Positions 18,390-28,041 of a DNA stretch of 64,000 bases are shown here, piece by piece. The translations under genes and the position numbers were made by a program. Source of the DNA: Solwaraspora sp. WMMA2065 (GTDB lineage: Bacteria > Actinomycetota > Actinomycetes > Mycobacteriales > Micromonosporaceae). The DNA lies in NCBI RefSeq assembly GCF_030345075.1, contig NZ_CP128361.1:3844001-3908000 (forward strand), read 5' to 3'. Under the pieces are notes generated by a model that saw only the letters and a program-made list of their open reading frames with translations, was not told the origin of the DNA and did no database searches. How positions within the stretch are numbered: the first letter of the stretch is position 1; every line of letters begins with the position of its first letter.

Positions 18390-19262
18390 TCACCGGTCGG
18401 CGAGGCCGCGTTCCGCCAGCTCGACGACGTTGGTCAACAGCATCGCCCGGGTCATCGGGCCGATCCCGCCGGGCACCGGCGCCAGCGCAGCGGCCACCTC
18501 GGCCACGTCCGGTGCCACGTCACCGGTGTACTGGCCCTTGCCGTTCTCGCCGAGCACCCGAGTGATACCGACGTCGACGACCGTCGCCCCCGGCGTAACC
18601 ATTTCAGCGGTGACCAGCCCCGGTACGCCCGCCGCAGCGATCACGATGTCGGCCCGGCGGGTGTGGTCGCCCAGATCCAAGGTGCCGGTGTGGCACAGCG
18701 TCACCGTGGCGTTCTCGCTGCGCCGGGTCAGCAGCAGACCCAGCGGCCGACCGACGGTGGTGCCCCGGCCGATCACCACCACCTCCGCGCCCCGGATCCG
18801 GATCTCGTTGCGGCGCAGCAGGTCGACGATGCCGCGCGGGGTGCAGGCGACCGGCGCGTCGAAGCCGAGCACCAGCCGGCCCAGGTTCACCGGATGCAGC
18901 CCGTCGGCGTCCTTGTCCGGGTCGACCCGCTCCAGCACCCGCTGGGTGTCGATCTGCTTCGGCATCGGCAGCTGCACGATGTAACCGTGGCACGCCGGAT
19001 CGGCGTTCAGCTCGGCCACCACCGCCTCCACCTGCTCCTGGGTCGCGTCGGCCGGCAGGTCGCGGCGAATCGAGGCGATACCGACCTCGGCGCAATCGCG
19101 GTGCTTGCCGTTGACGTACGCCTGGGAGCCGGGATCCTCACCGACCAGCACGGTGCCGAGACCGGGCACCACCGACTGCTCCGCGAGCGCCTTGACCCGG
19201 GCACGAAGGTTGTCCTTGATGGCGGATGCCGCCGCCTTACCGTCCAGAATTGTCGCCGTCAC
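18390..19262 (-). CDS. folD: Bifunctional methylene-THF dehydrogenase/methenyl-THF cyclohydrolase
   Basis: A 290-residue enzyme of one-carbon metabolism. Motifs are [17 protein letters not shown] (catalytic Tyr and Lys), [57 protein letters not shown] (NADP-binding) and [12 protein letters not shown]. The start is GTG 19262 ([12 protein letters not shown]); no strong SD is present. It sits downstream of purH and purN on the same strand and would supply formyl-THF for both through methenyl-THF, a functionally sensible cluster. Confidence 0.96.
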   Translation of the reverse strand: MTATILDGKAAASAIKDNLRARVKALAEQSVVPGLGTVLVGEDPGSQAYVNGKHRDCAEVGIASIRRDLPADATQEQVEAVVAELNADPACHGYIVQLPMPKQIDTQRVLERVDPDKDADGLHPVNLGRLVLGFDAPVACTPRGIVDLLRRNEIRIRGAEVVVIGRGTTVGRPLGLLLTRRSENATVTLCHTGTLDLGDHTRRADIVIAAAGVPGLVTAEMVTPGATVVDVGITRVLGENGKGQYTGDVAPDVAEVAAALAPVPGGIGPMTRAMLLTNVVELAERGLADR

Positions 19263-19323
19263 GTCACCGATCGTCTCACGTCGCCCGATCCGCCCCGGTT
19301 GGCACCTCGCACGGACCAGCCGG

Positions 19324-19923
19324 TCAGGGCCGCACGTCGGCACCGTACGCCGCCGCGACCTGCACCGCCTGGGCCAGGTCGATCCGCGCCCCGGTCAGGT
19401 CGAGGCCGCGCAGCTCGACCCCGGCCAGATCCGCGCCACGCAGGTCCGCGCCACGCAGCTTCGCGCTGGTCAGCCGGGCATAGCCGAGGTCCGCCCCGGA
19501 AAGATCCACCCGGCTCAGGTTCGCCTCGGTCAGGTCGGCTTCCCTTAGCCGCAGCCCGGACAGCTTCGTACCGGTCAGGTCCTGGCCGCGCAGCAGCACG
19601 AACCCCCAGTCTCCGCCGTCGACATGCAGCGGGCGCAGCGTGCAGTCGAGAAACTGGGTGCCGGTCAGCTTGCAGTCGGCGAAGGTCGCGTCGAAGAACG
19701 ACGACCGCCGGATCACGCAGTGCAGCAGCGCGCAGTGCGTCAGCCGGGCCGCGTTGGCCCGCACGTTCGCCAGTACGCAGTTGGTGAAGACGCAGCCGGT
19801 CAGCACCGCCTCGGTCAGGTCGACGTCGACGAGCTCACAGCGGTCGAAATGCACCCGGTCGAACTCGTCGAGCGCCCAGTCGGCCCCGACGATCCGCTCC
19901 TCGACGCGCTGCTGCGGCGACAC
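19324..19923 (-). CDS. Pentapeptide repeat protein
   Basis: A 199-residue protein made largely of A(D/N)LXX-type pentapeptides, e.g. [57 protein letters not shown] and [20 protein letters not shown], which should fold as a right-handed quadrilateral beta helix. GTG start at 19923, 16 bp after purH, so it is probably cotranscribed with purNH. Similar small proteins occur beside purH and folD in actinomycetes. Function is unknown; gyrase protection as in MfpA/Qnr is possible but there is no direct support. Confidence 0.88.
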   Translation of the reverse strand: MSPQQRVEERIVGADWALDEFDRVHFDRCELVDVDLTEAVLTGCVFTNCVLANVRANAARLTHCALLHCVIRRSSFFDATFADCKLTGTQFLDCTLRPLHVDGGDWGFVLLRGQDLTGTKLSGLRLREADLTEANLSRVDLSGADLGYARLTSAKLRGADLRGADLAGVELRGLDLTGARIDLAQAVQVAAAYGADVRP

Positions 19924-19939
19924 GACGACGGCCGGCCGG

Positions 19940-21520
19940 TCAGTGGAAGAAGTGCCGGGTGCCGGTCAGGTACATGGCGACCCCGGCGGCGTTCGCCGCC
20001 GCGATCACCTCGTCGTCCCGGATCGAACCGCCGGGCTGCACCACCGCGCGTACCCCGGCGTCGATCAGCACCTGCAGTCCGTCCGGGAACGGGAAGAACG
20101 CGTCGGAGGCGGCCGCCGCGCCGGCGGCCCGGCCGGCACCGGCCCGGCGTACCGCCAACTCGGCGGCGTCGACCCGGTTGACCTGGCCCATGCCGACCCC
20201 GACGGTCGCACCGTCGCGGGCCAGCAGGATCGCGTTGCTCTTCACCGCGCGTACCGCCCGCCAGGCAAAGCCCAGGTCGGCCAGCAGGTCCGCGTCGGCC
20301 GGCTCACCGGTGGCCAGCCGCCAGCTCGCCGGATCGTCGCCGGCGGCGTCGACCCGGTCGACGGTCTGCGCCAGCCGGCCACCGGTGACCTGCCGCCACT
20401 CGACGTCCGCCGGCTGCCACGCCGGGGCGAGCAGCAGCCGCAGGTTCTTCTTCCGGGCCAGCACCTCGACCGCGGCCGGGTCGAACCCGGGGGCCACCAC
20501 CACCTCGGTGAAGATCTCCGCGACCTGGTTGGCCAGCTCGACGGTGACCGGCCGGTTGACCGCGATCACCCCGCCGTACGCGGAGACCGGGTCGCAGGCG
20601 TGCGCCTTGCGGTGCGCCTCGGCGACGTCGACACCGACCGCGATGCCGCACGGGTTGGCGTGCTTGATGATCGCCACGGCCGGGGCGGTGAAGTCGTTCG
20701 CCGCCCGCCAGGCGGCATCGGCGTCGACGTAGTTGTTGTACGACATCTCCTTGCCGTGCAACTGCTCGGCCTGGGCCAGCCCGGCCGGTGCCGCCGGGTC
20801 CAGGTAGAGGGCCGCCCGCTGGTGCGGGTTCTCGCCGTAGCGCAGCACGGCGGCCCGACGCAGCGCGGTGCCGGCGAACTCCGGCCAGTCGACCGGCTGG
20901 TCGGTGTCCGCGCCGACCAGGGTCCGGGCGCACCAGTCGGCGACCGCGACGTCGTACTCGGCGATGTCGGCGAAGGCACGGGCGGCGAGGGCGCGCCGCT
21001 GCCGCAGGGTGAAGCCGCCGTCGGCAAGGGCCTGCTCGACCAGCGGGTACGCCGACACCGAGGTGACCACCGCGACGCTGGTGTGGTTCTTCGCCGCCGC
21101 CCGCACCATCGCCGGGCCACCGATGTCGATCTGCTCCACGCAGCCGTCCAGGTCGGCACCGGAGGCCACCGTCTGCTGGAACGGGTACAGGTTGGACACC
21201 AGCAGGTCGAACGGGGCGACGCCGAGCTGGGCCAGCTGCGCGGTGTGGTCGGCGGAGCGCAGGTCGGCCAGCAGTCCGGCGTGCACGTGCGGATGCAGCG
21301 TCTTGACCCGGCCGTCCAGGCATTCCGGGAAACCGGTCACGTCCTCCACCCGGACCACCGGCACACCGGCGGCCGCGATTGTGGTCGCGGTCGACCCGGT
21401 GGAGACGATCTCCACCCCGGCGGCGTGCAGCATGGTGGCCAGCTCGACCAGACCGGTCTTGTCGTAGACGCTGATCAACGCCCGGTGCAGCGGGCGGCGG
21501 CCGTCGGTGCTCGGGTTCAT
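19940..21520 (-). CDS. purH: Bifunctional AICAR transformylase/IMP cyclohydrolase
   Basis: A 526-residue enzyme for the last two steps of IMP synthesis. The N-terminal cyclohydrolase shows [50 protein letters not shown]. The transformylase half has [33 protein letters not shown] (catalytic Lys and His), [16 protein letters not shown] and, near the end, [20 protein letters not shown] and TGTRHFFH. Its ATG overlaps the purN stop by 4 nt (ATGA), so the two are translationally coupled. Confidence 0.97.
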   Translation of the reverse strand: MNPSTDGRRPLHRALISVYDKTGLVELATMLHAAGVEIVSTGSTATTIAAAGVPVVRVEDVTGFPECLDGRVKTLHPHVHAGLLADLRSADHTAQLAQLGVAPFDLLVSNLYPFQQTVASGADLDGCVEQIDIGGPAMVRAAAKNHTSVAVVTSVSAYPLVEQALADGGFTLRQRRALAARAFADIAEYDVAVADWCARTLVGADTDQPVDWPEFAGTALRRAAVLRYGENPHQRAALYLDPAAPAGLAQAEQLHGKEMSYNNYVDADAAWRAANDFTAPAVAIIKHANPCGIAVGVDVAEAHRKAHACDPVSAYGGVIAVNRPVTVELANQVAEIFTEVVVAPGFDPAAVEVLARKKNLRLLLAPAWQPADVEWRQVTGGRLAQTVDRVDAAGDDPASWRLATGEPADADLLADLGFAWRAVRAVKSNAILLARDGATVGVGMGQVNRVDAAELAVRRAGAGRAAGAAAASDAFFPFPDGLQVLIDAGVRAVVQPGGSIRDDEVIAAANAAGVAMYLTGTRHFFH

Positions 21521-22131
21521 CGGATGGTGACCTTTCGATGCGAGATGGTCCAGCCGTGCCGGACCAGCCGGCCGACGTACTCGACGAGCTGCGCCCGTTC
21601 CGCTTCCTTGATCCGCTCGGTCAGGCTGGCCTCGTCGTCGTCCGGCTCGACCGGGACCGCGACCTGCGCGACGATCGGTCCGGTGTCGACGCCGGCGTCG
21701 ACGAAGAAGAGCGTGGCACCGGCCAGCTTGACCCCGTAGGCGAGGGCGTCACGCGGGCCGTTCATGCCGGGGAACGCGGGCAGCAGCGAGTTGTGGGTGT
21801 TGACGTAGCGGTCCCCGAAGGCGGCCAGGAACCGGGCGCCGACCAGTTTCAGGAAGCCGGCCGAGACGATCAGGTCCGGCTGGTACGCGGCGACCTCGGC
21901 GGTCAGCGCGGCGTCCCAGTCCGCCCGGCTGGCGTGGTCGGCGACCCGGGCCACGAAGGTGGGCACCCCGGCGGTCCTGGCCCGGTCCAGCCCGGCGATC
22001 CCGTCCCGGTCCGCGCCGACCGCCACGACGACCGCGCCGTACGCCGGGTCCTCGGTGGCGTCGAGCAGTGCCTGCAGATTGGTGCCGGAGCCGGAGACGA
22101 GCACCACGAGTCTGGCCGGGGACGAGGTCAC
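21517..22131 (-). CDS. purN: Phosphoribosylglycinamide formyltransferase
   Basis: A 204-residue GAR transformylase using 10-formyl-THF. It has [19 protein letters not shown] for the phosphoribosyl site, [36 protein letters not shown] and the catalytic-Asp loop [14 protein letters not shown]. The usual HPSLLP core reads HNSLLP here; the catalytic His and Asn of the motif are kept. GTG start at 22131. First gene of the purN-purH unit. Confidence 0.94.
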   Translation of the reverse strand: MTSSPARLVVLVSGSGTNLQALLDATEDPAYGAVVVAVGADRDGIAGLDRARTAGVPTFVARVADHASRADWDAALTAEVAAYQPDLIVSAGFLKLVGARFLAAFGDRYVNTHNSLLPAFPGMNGPRDALAYGVKLAGATLFFVDAGVDTGPIVAQVAVPVEPDDDEASLTERIKEAERAQLVEYVGRLVRHGWTISHRKVTIR

Positions 22132-22296
22132 CCGAGCACCCTACCCGGCCGCCGCCCAGGCCCCGCCCAGGTCCCGACCAGCGCGACGGGCGGGCGTGAC
22201 GGCGGCAGGATTTGCGCTGACCAGTTACGCTGCCCGACGCTCGGGCAAACACGATCTCCGACCGCCCTGAGCGTCGTCGTCATGAAGGAGCTCTCT

Positions 22297-22821
22297 GTGC
22301 AGCCCGGCTATCCAGGCCAAGATCCGTACGGCCAGCAGCCCCAGGATCCGACCTCGTCGCCACCGTCCGACCCGTACGGCCAGCAGCCGCCGCCGGGGCA
22401 GCCCTACTCGAACCCGTACGGCCAGCCGCCGCCGCCGGGGCAGCCGTACCCGCAGCAGCAGCCGGGGCAGCCCTACGGTGACCCGTACGCGCAGCAGCCG
22501 GTGCCGGGCCAGCCGTACCCCGCCGGCGGCTACGGCATGCCGGGCCAGCAGAAGAACAACAACCTGGGCCTGATCGGCATGATCGTCGGCATCGCCTCGT
22601 TGGTGCTGGCCCTGTGCTGCCCGCTGCTCGGCATCCCGGCCGGGATCGCCGGCGCGGTGCTCGGCTTCCTCGGCAAGAACAAGGTCGACCAGGGGCTGGC
22701 GGACAACCGTGGCCAGGCGATGGCCGGGCTGATCTGCGGCGCGATCGGGGTGGTGCTCAGCATCGCGAACTCGATCCTCGGCGTTCTGATGGACTTCGGC
22801 AGCGGGTTCAACAGCATCTGA
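22297..22821 (+). CDS. DUF4190 membrane protein with Pro/Gln/Tyr-rich N-terminus
   Basis: A 174-residue protein. The first 85 residues are PYGQQPPPGQPY-type repeats, disordered and cytoplasmic or cell-wall facing. Two membrane helices follow: LGLIGMIVGIASLVLALCCP and AGLICGAIGVVLSIANSIL, with LGIPAGIAGAVLGFLGKNKV between them, the DUF4190 pattern. I chose GTG 22297 because AAGGAG lies 6 nt upstream; the ATG at 22282 contains that SD. Function unknown. A hairpin follows the stop. Confidence 0.82.
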   Translation: MQPGYPGQDPYGQQPQDPTSSPPSDPYGQQPPPGQPYSNPYGQPPPPGQPYPQQQPGQPYGDPYAQQPVPGQPYPAGGYGMPGQQKNNNLGLIGMIVGIASLVLALCCPLLGIPAGIAGAVLGFLGKNKVDQGLADNRGQAMAGLICGAIGVVLSIANSILGVLMDFGSGFNSI

Positions 22822-22845
22822 GCCAGGCTCTGTGACGCGACCCGT

Positions 22846-24225
22846 TCAGGGCGTCCCGGATCGTCCGGGGCGCCCTGTGCCGTTGCCGACGTGTCCCGGA
22901 CCGGCGCCTTGTCCCGGCCCGGCACCGGACCGTCGCTGGCGGGGCCCGGACCGGTCCGCCGGGGGCGCCGCCACCGCCCGCGCCGCCACCGCGCCGACCA
23001 CCGCCCCGACCGCGACCACCGCGCTCGACACCGCCGCCACCTGCCAGGCGACCGGGCCGACGTCGGCGAGCCGTCCGGCACCGAGCGGCCCGCCGGACAC
23101 GGCCGCCGCACCGCCCAGGAACAGTCCGGCCACCGGCCCGCTGATCAGGGCGGCACCGATCAGCACAGCCCAGCCGGGCAGCCCGGCACCACCCCGGTCG
23201 GTCGCCGCCGGCCAGCGGCGGGCCAGCACCCACCCGGTGGTCATCCCGGCCAGGACCGGCAGGGCCAGCAGCGCGGCGCTGAGCCCCCCGGCCGGGCCGT
23301 TGGGCAGTCCGGCGAACAACGGGACCGCCGGCAGGCTGCCGAGGGTGACCTCGGTGGTCCGTACCGCAGTGTCGGAGCCGAGCGCGAAGCCCGGCCCCAA
23401 CAGGTAGGCGGTCGCCCAGATGGTGGCGTTCGGCGCGTACGCGAGGCTGAGCAGCGTGATGCCGGCCTGCCCGGCCACCCCGGCCCGGTACACCCCGATG
23501 GTGTCGGCGGCGTCCCCGCCGCTGATCGCCACGGACAGCCCGGCCACGGCGGCACCGGCGCCGAGCACCAGCAGCGCGGCGACCACTCCGGCGCGCGCCG
23601 CGTGCCGGAGCAGGTCGGGGCAGCGCGCCGCCAGTCGACGCAGCGAACTGGTGGTCTGGCCGGCGCCGAGCAACGCGCCGATCCCGCCGAACGCCGCCAG
23701 CGTGCCCCCGGCCCGCAGCGGTTCGATCCCCGTCGTAGCGCTGCTGGCGACGTGCGCGGCGGCGGCGCCCAGCGCGCCGTACGCGGTCGCGACGGCCAAT
23801 GCGACGACGATCGCCCGTACGGCGGATCCGCTGCGCCGGGCACCGACCGCCCGGGTGGTGTGTACCCCGGCCCGGTAGATCCGCCAGGCGGCGAGCGCGC
23901 TGAGCAGCAGCGGCGGCAGGCCGAGCGGCCCGGTCGGCGTGTCCAGCGGTACGCCGTGCCCGAGCAGCCAGGCGGCCAGACCGATCCGGGCCGCGCCGAG
24001 GACCGACGAGTCGCCTTCGGCGAGTCGGATCAGCCACATCACCACCGCGACCGGCAGGTACGACACCACCGCGGCCCACAGGGTGGTCACCGAGGCCGCG
24101 ACGACCAGCGGGGCCCGGCCACGGCGGGCGGCGCCGGGGGCCCGGCCGGGGCCGGGGTGCCGAACGGCGTCGACCGACGCGGTACCGTCCGGCGGTCGCG
24201 GCGGATCCGGGGGGTGGGCTGCCAT
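22846..24225 (-). CDS. DUF6350 polytopic membrane protein
   Basis: A 459-residue protein with about ten hydrophobic segments, beginning after a 40-residue Pro/Arg-rich N-terminus: LVVAASVTTLWAAVVSYLPV, VVMWLIRLAEG, LPPLLLSALAAWRIYRAGV, AIVVALAVATAYGALGAAAA and so on. The set resembles the actinobacterial DUF6350 family (sometimes called cell division protein PerM), encoded near purN and purH across actinomycetes. ATG 24225 has no SD; the upstream region between two small genes may hold a leaderless promoter. Function unproven. Confidence 0.8.
   Translation of the reverse strand: MAAHPPDPPRPPDGTASVDAVRHPGPGRAPGAARRGRAPLVVAASVTTLWAAVVSYLPVAVVMWLIRLAEGDSSVLGAARIGLAAWLLGHGVPLDTPTGPLGLPPLLLSALAAWRIYRAGVHTTRAVGARRSGSAVRAIVVALAVATAYGALGAAAAHVASSATTGIEPLRAGGTLAAFGGIGALLGAGQTTSSLRRLAARCPDLLRHAARAGVVAALLVLGAGAAVAGLSVAISGGDAADTIGVYRAGVAGQAGITLLSLAYAPNATIWATAYLLGPGFALGSDTAVRTTEVTLGSLPAVPLFAGLPNGPAGGLSAALLALPVLAGMTTGWVLARRWPAATDRGGAGLPGWAVLIGAALISGPVAGLFLGGAAAVSGGPLGAGRLADVGPVAWQVAAVSSAVVAVGAVVGAVAARAVAAPPADRSGPRQRRSGAGPGQGAGPGHVGNGTGRPGRSGTP
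22847..22877 (+). terminator. Hairpin between convergent DUF4190 and DUF6350 genes
   Basis: CAGGGCG pairs with CGCCCTG and, inside it, CCCGG with CCGGG around ATCGT, giving a 12-bp stem plus one wobble. It overlaps the last codons of the convergent membrane-protein gene. Confidence 0.65.
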
Positions 24226-24389
24226 CGTGCCTACTTTGGCACGTGGGCGCACTGATCCGGCGGCAATATCGACGTGGCCTGGCCGGTCACCTGCCGAACC
24301 CGCCGACATTCCGGTCATTTGGCCGTACGCTCGGTGCTGGACCACGCCGTCGACGACGGCGGTCGTCGAGTTGACGGGGGACCCTGCTG

Positions 24390-24638
24390 ATGACCCAGTA
24401 TCCACCGGCCGCGGCGTCGGCCGGCAGCGACCGCAGCACCCTGTGGGGTGTGCTCGGGATCGTGATCGGCCTGCTCTGCTGCGGCATCCTCGGCATCGTC
24501 TTCGGCGCACTGTCGATCCGCGACGCCAACCGCTTCCGCAAGTCCCCGGTGCTGGGCTGGGTGGCGATCGTGCTGAGCGTGCTGAACATCATCGGTGGGG
24601 CCAGTCTCTGGGCAACCGGGAACTACCCGATCGGCTGA
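24390..24638 (+). CDS. Small DUF4190-like membrane protein
   Basis: An 82-residue protein, MTQYPPAAASAGSDRSTLWG, with two hydrophobic helices VLGIVIGLLCCGILGIVFGA and VLGWVAIVLSVLNIIGGASL separated by a short charged loop LSIRDANRFRKS. It has the same topology as the DUF4190 protein at 22297-22821. ATG follows GGGGGA with reasonable spacing. Role unknown. Confidence 0.72.
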   Translation: MTQYPPAAASAGSDRSTLWGVLGIVIGLLCCGILGIVFGALSIRDANRFRKSPVLGWVAIVLSVLNIIGGASLWATGNYPIG

Positions 24639-24719
24639 CCGCACGACGACGGCCGCCGACCGGTTTCCCGATCGACGGCCATGTGTCGACTGTGGTCGAT
24701 CAGTGTCGGCTGTGGCCGG

Positions 24720-25607
24720 TCAGCTGCCGGTGATCACCTGGCGCATCAGCCGGGCGGTCTCGCTCGGCGTACGGCCGACCTTGACTCCGGCCGCCTCCAG
24801 CGCGACCTGCTTGGCGGCGGCGGTGCCCGCCGATCCGGAGATGATCGCACCGGCGTGGCCCATCGTCTTGCCGGGCGGGGCGGTGAACCCGGCGATGTAG
24901 CCGACCACCGGCTTGGTCACGTTCGCCTTGATGAACTCAGCGGCCCGCTCCTCGGCGTCGCCGCCGATCTCGCCGATCATGACGATCGCGTCGGTCTCCG
25001 GGTCGTCCTGGAAGGCGGCCAGCGCGTCGATGTGGGTGGTGCCGATGACCGGGTCGCCGCCGATGCCGACGCAGGTGGAGAAGCCGATGTCACGCAGCTC
25101 GTACATCAGCTGGTAGGTCAGCGTGCCGCTCTTGCTGACCAGGCCGATCCGGCCGGCCGGGGTGATGTCCGCCGGGATGATGCCGGCGTTGGAGGCCCCT
25201 GGGGAGGCGATGCCCGGACAGTTCGGGCCGATGATCCGGGTCTTGCCGCCCTTGGCGGTGTTGTGGGCCCAGAAGGCGGTCGAGTCGTGCACCGGGATGC
25301 CTTCGGTGATCACCACGGCGAGCGGGATCTCGGCGTCGATCGCCTCGATCACCGCCGCCTTGCAGAACGCCGGCGGGACGAAGATGACCGTGACGTCGGC
25401 CCCGGTCTCCTTCATCGCCTCGCCGACGGTGGCGAACACCGGGAGCCGGGTGTCGCCGAACTCGACCTGCTGTCCGGCCTTGCGCGGGTTGACCCCGCCG
25501 ACGACGGTGGTGCCGGCGGCGAGCATCCGCCGGGTGTGCTTGGAGCCCTCGGAGCCGGTCATCCCCTGCACGATGACCTTGGAGTCCTTGGTCAGCCAGA
25601 TCGCCAT
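24720..25607 (-). CDS. sucD: Succinyl-CoA synthetase (ADP-forming) alpha subunit
   Basis: A 295-residue subunit, [20 protein letters not shown], carrying the CoA-binding Rossmann fold and the phosphorylated-His loop [20 protein letters not shown] (His in GHAGA). [13 protein letters not shown] and [10 protein letters not shown] are further family marks. It pairs with SucC to make ATP from succinyl-CoA in the TCA cycle. ATG 25607 is 5 bp after the sucC stop; GGAAGGA inside the end of sucC is its SD. Confidence 0.97.
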   Translation of the reverse strand: MAIWLTKDSKVIVQGMTGSEGSKHTRRMLAAGTTVVGGVNPRKAGQQVEFGDTRLPVFATVGEAMKETGADVTVIFVPPAFCKAAVIEAIDAEIPLAVVITEGIPVHDSTAFWAHNTAKGGKTRIIGPNCPGIASPGASNAGIIPADITPAGRIGLVSKSGTLTYQLMYELRDIGFSTCVGIGGDPVIGTTHIDALAAFQDDPETDAIVMIGEIGGDAEERAAEFIKANVTKPVVGYIAGFTAPPGKTMGHAGAIISGSAGTAAAKQVALEAAGVKVGRTPSETARLMRQVITGS

Positions 25608-25612
25608 CTCGA

Positions 25613-26809
25613 TCACTGTCCTTCCGGGCGGCCGGACGCCGCTGCGGCGAGCTGCGCGGCCCGCTCGGCCGCTCCGTCCATGGTGTCGACCCGCTCGACG
25701 AGGGGGTTGGCGGCCGAGTCGAGGATCGCCCGGCCCGCCTCGGCGTTGTTGCCGTCCAGCCGGACGACGAGCGGCTTGGTCACCGTCTCACCGCGCTGTT
25801 CGAGCAGGGCCAGCGCCTGGACTACGCCGTTGGCCACCTCGTCGCAGGCGGTGATCCCGCCGAAGACGTTGACGAACACGGTCCGCACGTCCGGGTCGGA
25901 GAGCACGATCTCCAGACCGTTGGCCATCACCGCCGCGCTGGCGCCACCACCGATGTCGAGGAAGTTGGCCGGTTTGACGCCGCCGTGCGCCTCGCCGGCG
26001 TACGCCACCACGTCGAGGGTGGACATGACCAGGCCGGCCCCGTTGCCGATGATGCCGACCGAGCCGTCGAGCTTGACGTAGTTGAGGTCTTTCTCCTTGG
26101 CCCGCTGCTCCAGCGGGTCGACCGCGGACTGGTCGACCATCGCCTCGTGGTCGGGGTGCCGGAAACCGGCGTTCTCGTCCAGGGTGACCTTGGCGTCGAG
26201 GCAGAGCACCCGGCCCTCGGGGGTCCGGGCCAGCGGGTTCACCTCGACCAGGGTGGCGTCCTCGGCGATGAACGCCTGCCAGAGGCGTACCGCGATCTCG
26301 GTGATCTGGTCGGTGAGCTCAGCCGGGAAGCCGGCGGCGGTGACGATCTCGGCGGCCTTGGCCTCGTCCACCCCGACGTTGGCGTCGATGGCGATCTTCG
26401 CCACCCGCTCCGGGGTCTCGGCGGCGACCTGCTCGATGTCCATCCCGCCCGCGACACTGGCGATGCAGAGGAAGGTGCGGTTGGCCCGATCCAGCAGGTA
26501 CGACAGGTAGTACTCGTCGGCGATGTCGGCGGTCACCGTCAGCATGACCTTGCCAACGGTGTGCCCTTTGATGTCCATGCCGAGGATGTTGGTGGCGTGG
26601 CTGACCGCCTCGTCGGCGTCCTCGGCTAGCTTCACGCCGCCGGCCTTACCTCGACCACCGACCTTGACCTGGGCCTTGACCACGACACGGCCGCCGAGGC
26701 GCTCGGCGATCGCGCGGGCCTCTTCCGGGGTGGTGGCGACGCCGCCGGCGAGCACGGGCAATCCGTGTCGCTCGAACAGCTCGCGCCCCTGGTACTCGTA
26801 CAGGTCCAC
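25613..26809 (-). CDS. sucC: Succinyl-CoA synthetase (ADP-forming) beta subunit
   Basis: A 398-residue subunit, [20 protein letters not shown], with an ATP-grasp fold: [74 protein letters not shown] and [23 protein letters not shown] start. The 446-bp region upstream contains two palindromic hairpins, the nearer about 150 bp before the start, that may be regulatory. Operon with sucD. Confidence 0.97.
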   Translation of the reverse strand: MDLYEYQGRELFERHGLPVLAGGVATTPEEARAIAERLGGRVVVKAQVKVGGRGKAGGVKLAEDADEAVSHATNILGMDIKGHTVGKVMLTVTADIADEYYLSYLLDRANRTFLCIASVAGGMDIEQVAAETPERVAKIAIDANVGVDEAKAAEIVTAAGFPAELTDQITEIAVRLWQAFIAEDATLVEVNPLARTPEGRVLCLDAKVTLDENAGFRHPDHEAMVDQSAVDPLEQRAKEKDLNYVKLDGSVGIIGNGAGLVMSTLDVVAYAGEAHGGVKPANFLDIGGGASAAVMANGLEIVLSDPDVRTVFVNVFGGITACDEVANGVVQALALLEQRGETVTKPLVVRLDGNNAEAGRAILDSAANPLVERVDTMDGAAERAAQLAAAASGRPEGQ

Positions 26810-27255
26810 GTTTGCGCGTCCCGTTCCGTCTCTGCGGCGCGCCGTCGCGCCGCCGCCAGCGTGCAGAATCAGATGATTTCCCGGTCACGAGCGGTGACCG
26901 GCCATTGGCGCAGCCTAACCACCCGGCCCTGGGACGCCAGCAGGCGGGCGGACGGTGTGCGCAACCGCACACATCCGGCGAGCCGCCCGCGCAGCAGTAC
27001 GGCGACCTGGCCCCGACCACCGGCACAGACCCGAGAAATAGGGTGTGCCGGCGACGTAACCCCCGGTGACAGGTGTCGTTGAGTGAGGTGTCGGAAACGC
27101 AGCGCGGGGCCGACGGAAAGCGGCCGATGCCCTGTCGGTCGAGGGGTGGCGGCGGGGCATCGTGCATGGAGAGGCCGGACGTGTGAGGGGTGCGTCCGGC
27201 CTCTCACCCTTTTGCTGCGCGCCCCACCCCCTTACTGGGCGGGAACGTTGCCGCT
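26810..27255. promoter_or_regulatory. 446-bp non-coding region upstream of sucC
   Basis: No coding frame here looks real. It holds hairpin GTGTGCG-CAAC-CGCACAC (26955-26972), a larger palindrome CCGGCACA...TGTGCCGG (27020-27051) with an inner CCC/GGG pairing around GAGAAATA, and a terminator at 27169-27205. The sucCD promoter must lie in this interval; the larger palindrome is a candidate operator or leader structure. Confidence 0.5.
27169..27205. terminator. Terminator hairpin, 12-bp stem
   Basis: GAGAGGCCGGAC pairs with GTCCGGCCTCTC around a 13-nt loop; ACCCTTTTG follows on the plus strand. It lies beyond the end of the minus-strand B12-binding gene, which it could terminate, or it could end an unrecognised plus-strand transcript. 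Confidence 0.75.
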
Positions 27256-27654
27256 TCACTTGGCGGGGACGTTGCCGCGGACCCAGTCGACAATGTCGGC
27301 GGTGCTCGCCCCAGGGGTGAAGATCCTGGCCACGCCGAGCTCACCGAGTGCTGCGATGTCCTCGTCAGGGACGATGCCTCCGCCGAAGACCACGATGTCG
27401 TCCGCACCTCGCTGGCGCAGCAGGTCGAGCACTCGGCGGAACAGCGTGAGGTGCGCGCCGGACAGCACGGAGAGCCCGATGGCGTCGGTATCCTCCTGGA
27501 TGGCGGTCTCGACGATCTGCTCCGGTGTCTGGTGCAGACCCGTGTAGATGACTTCGATGCCGGCGTCCCGCAGCGCCCTGGCCACCACTTTGACGCCGCG
27601 GTCGTGGCCGTCGAGACCAGGCTTGGCCACCACCACCCGGATCCGAGTCTCCAT
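27256..27654 (-). CDS. Cobalamin-binding small subunit of an acyl-CoA mutase
   Basis: A 132-residue B12-binding domain, [20 protein letters not shown]. The [20 protein letters not shown] segment contains the DxHxxG base-off cobalamin motif, followed by [20 protein letters not shown] and [16 protein letters not shown], the S-x-L and GG landmarks. It matches the small subunits of isobutyryl-CoA or ethylmalonyl-CoA type mutases and the C-terminal domain of methylmalonyl-CoA mutase. GGAGGCG precedes the ATG. No catalytic large subunit is nearby, so the partner is encoded elsewhere. Confidence 0.92.
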   Translation of the reverse strand: METRIRVVVAKPGLDGHDRGVKVVARALRDAGIEVIYTGLHQTPEQIVETAIQEDTDAIGLSVLSGAHLTLFRRVLDLLRQRGADDIVVFGGGIVPDEDIAALGELGVARIFTPGASTADIVDWVRGNVPAK

Positions 27655-27888
27655 CGCTGCACGCCTCCTGCCGACCGACCGATCCTTAACGAAGGTTAAC
27701 CAACCTCGGCACATCGACGGCAGCCCGGCCGACCCTGAGCCGCAACCCCGATTCACCCTGACTGAACGCACGATAAGTATTGCTCCATGTAACCAGCGGT
27801 TACCAACGAGGGGCCCGATAAAAGGTTACGAAAACGGACAATAGACAACGGACAGTCGCAGATCGTCAACAGTTTTTCGCGAGTCGGG

Positions 27889-27917
27889 TTGTGGCGGCCC
27901 TAGGGGTTGGCTACCGT
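27889..27917 (+). promoter_or_regulatory. Candidate promoter for the first M23 peptidase gene
   Basis: TTGTGG (27889-27894) and TACCGT (27912-27917) are separated by 17 bp, predicting a start near 27924 and a leader of about 118 nt before the GTG at 28042. The rest of the 27655-28041 gap holds a GTAACC-AGC-GGTTAC palindrome at 27789-27803 and no gene. Confidence 0.5.
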
Positions 27918-28041
27918 GTCCACGGTTGTCCTCTGGCTCCAGCCAGAACCAACCCGGCCAACGAGCGTTAATCCCAGGTTCCGCAACGAGGGTCCCGGAT
28001 GCTCGCACCGCCGCCGAACTACCCGCCGATGGAGGGTGTGC

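Noticed and set aside
23715-23745. tRNA T-loop-like GGTTCGATCCCC
   Set aside because: It lies inside the DUF6350 coding frame and no acceptor, D or anticodon stem can be built around it. No tRNA or rRNA gene is visible in the window.
22891-24255. Long plus-strand frame of 454 codons opposite the DUF6350 gene
   Set aside because: Gly/Arg/Gln-rich antisense shadow of a high-GC gene; the minus strand encodes a clear polytopic protein.
26812-27207. Several overlapping reading frames upstream of sucC
   Set aside because: They are Arg/Pro-rich, lack ribosome sites and family motifs, and overlap hairpins.
27924-28041. Possible c-di-AMP (ydaO-type) riboswitch upstream of the M23 peptidase
   Set aside because: The gene type is right and a leader of about 118 nt exists, but I cannot find the conserved GGGTGAATC- and GGGGAACC-like cores. 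A covariance-model search would decide.
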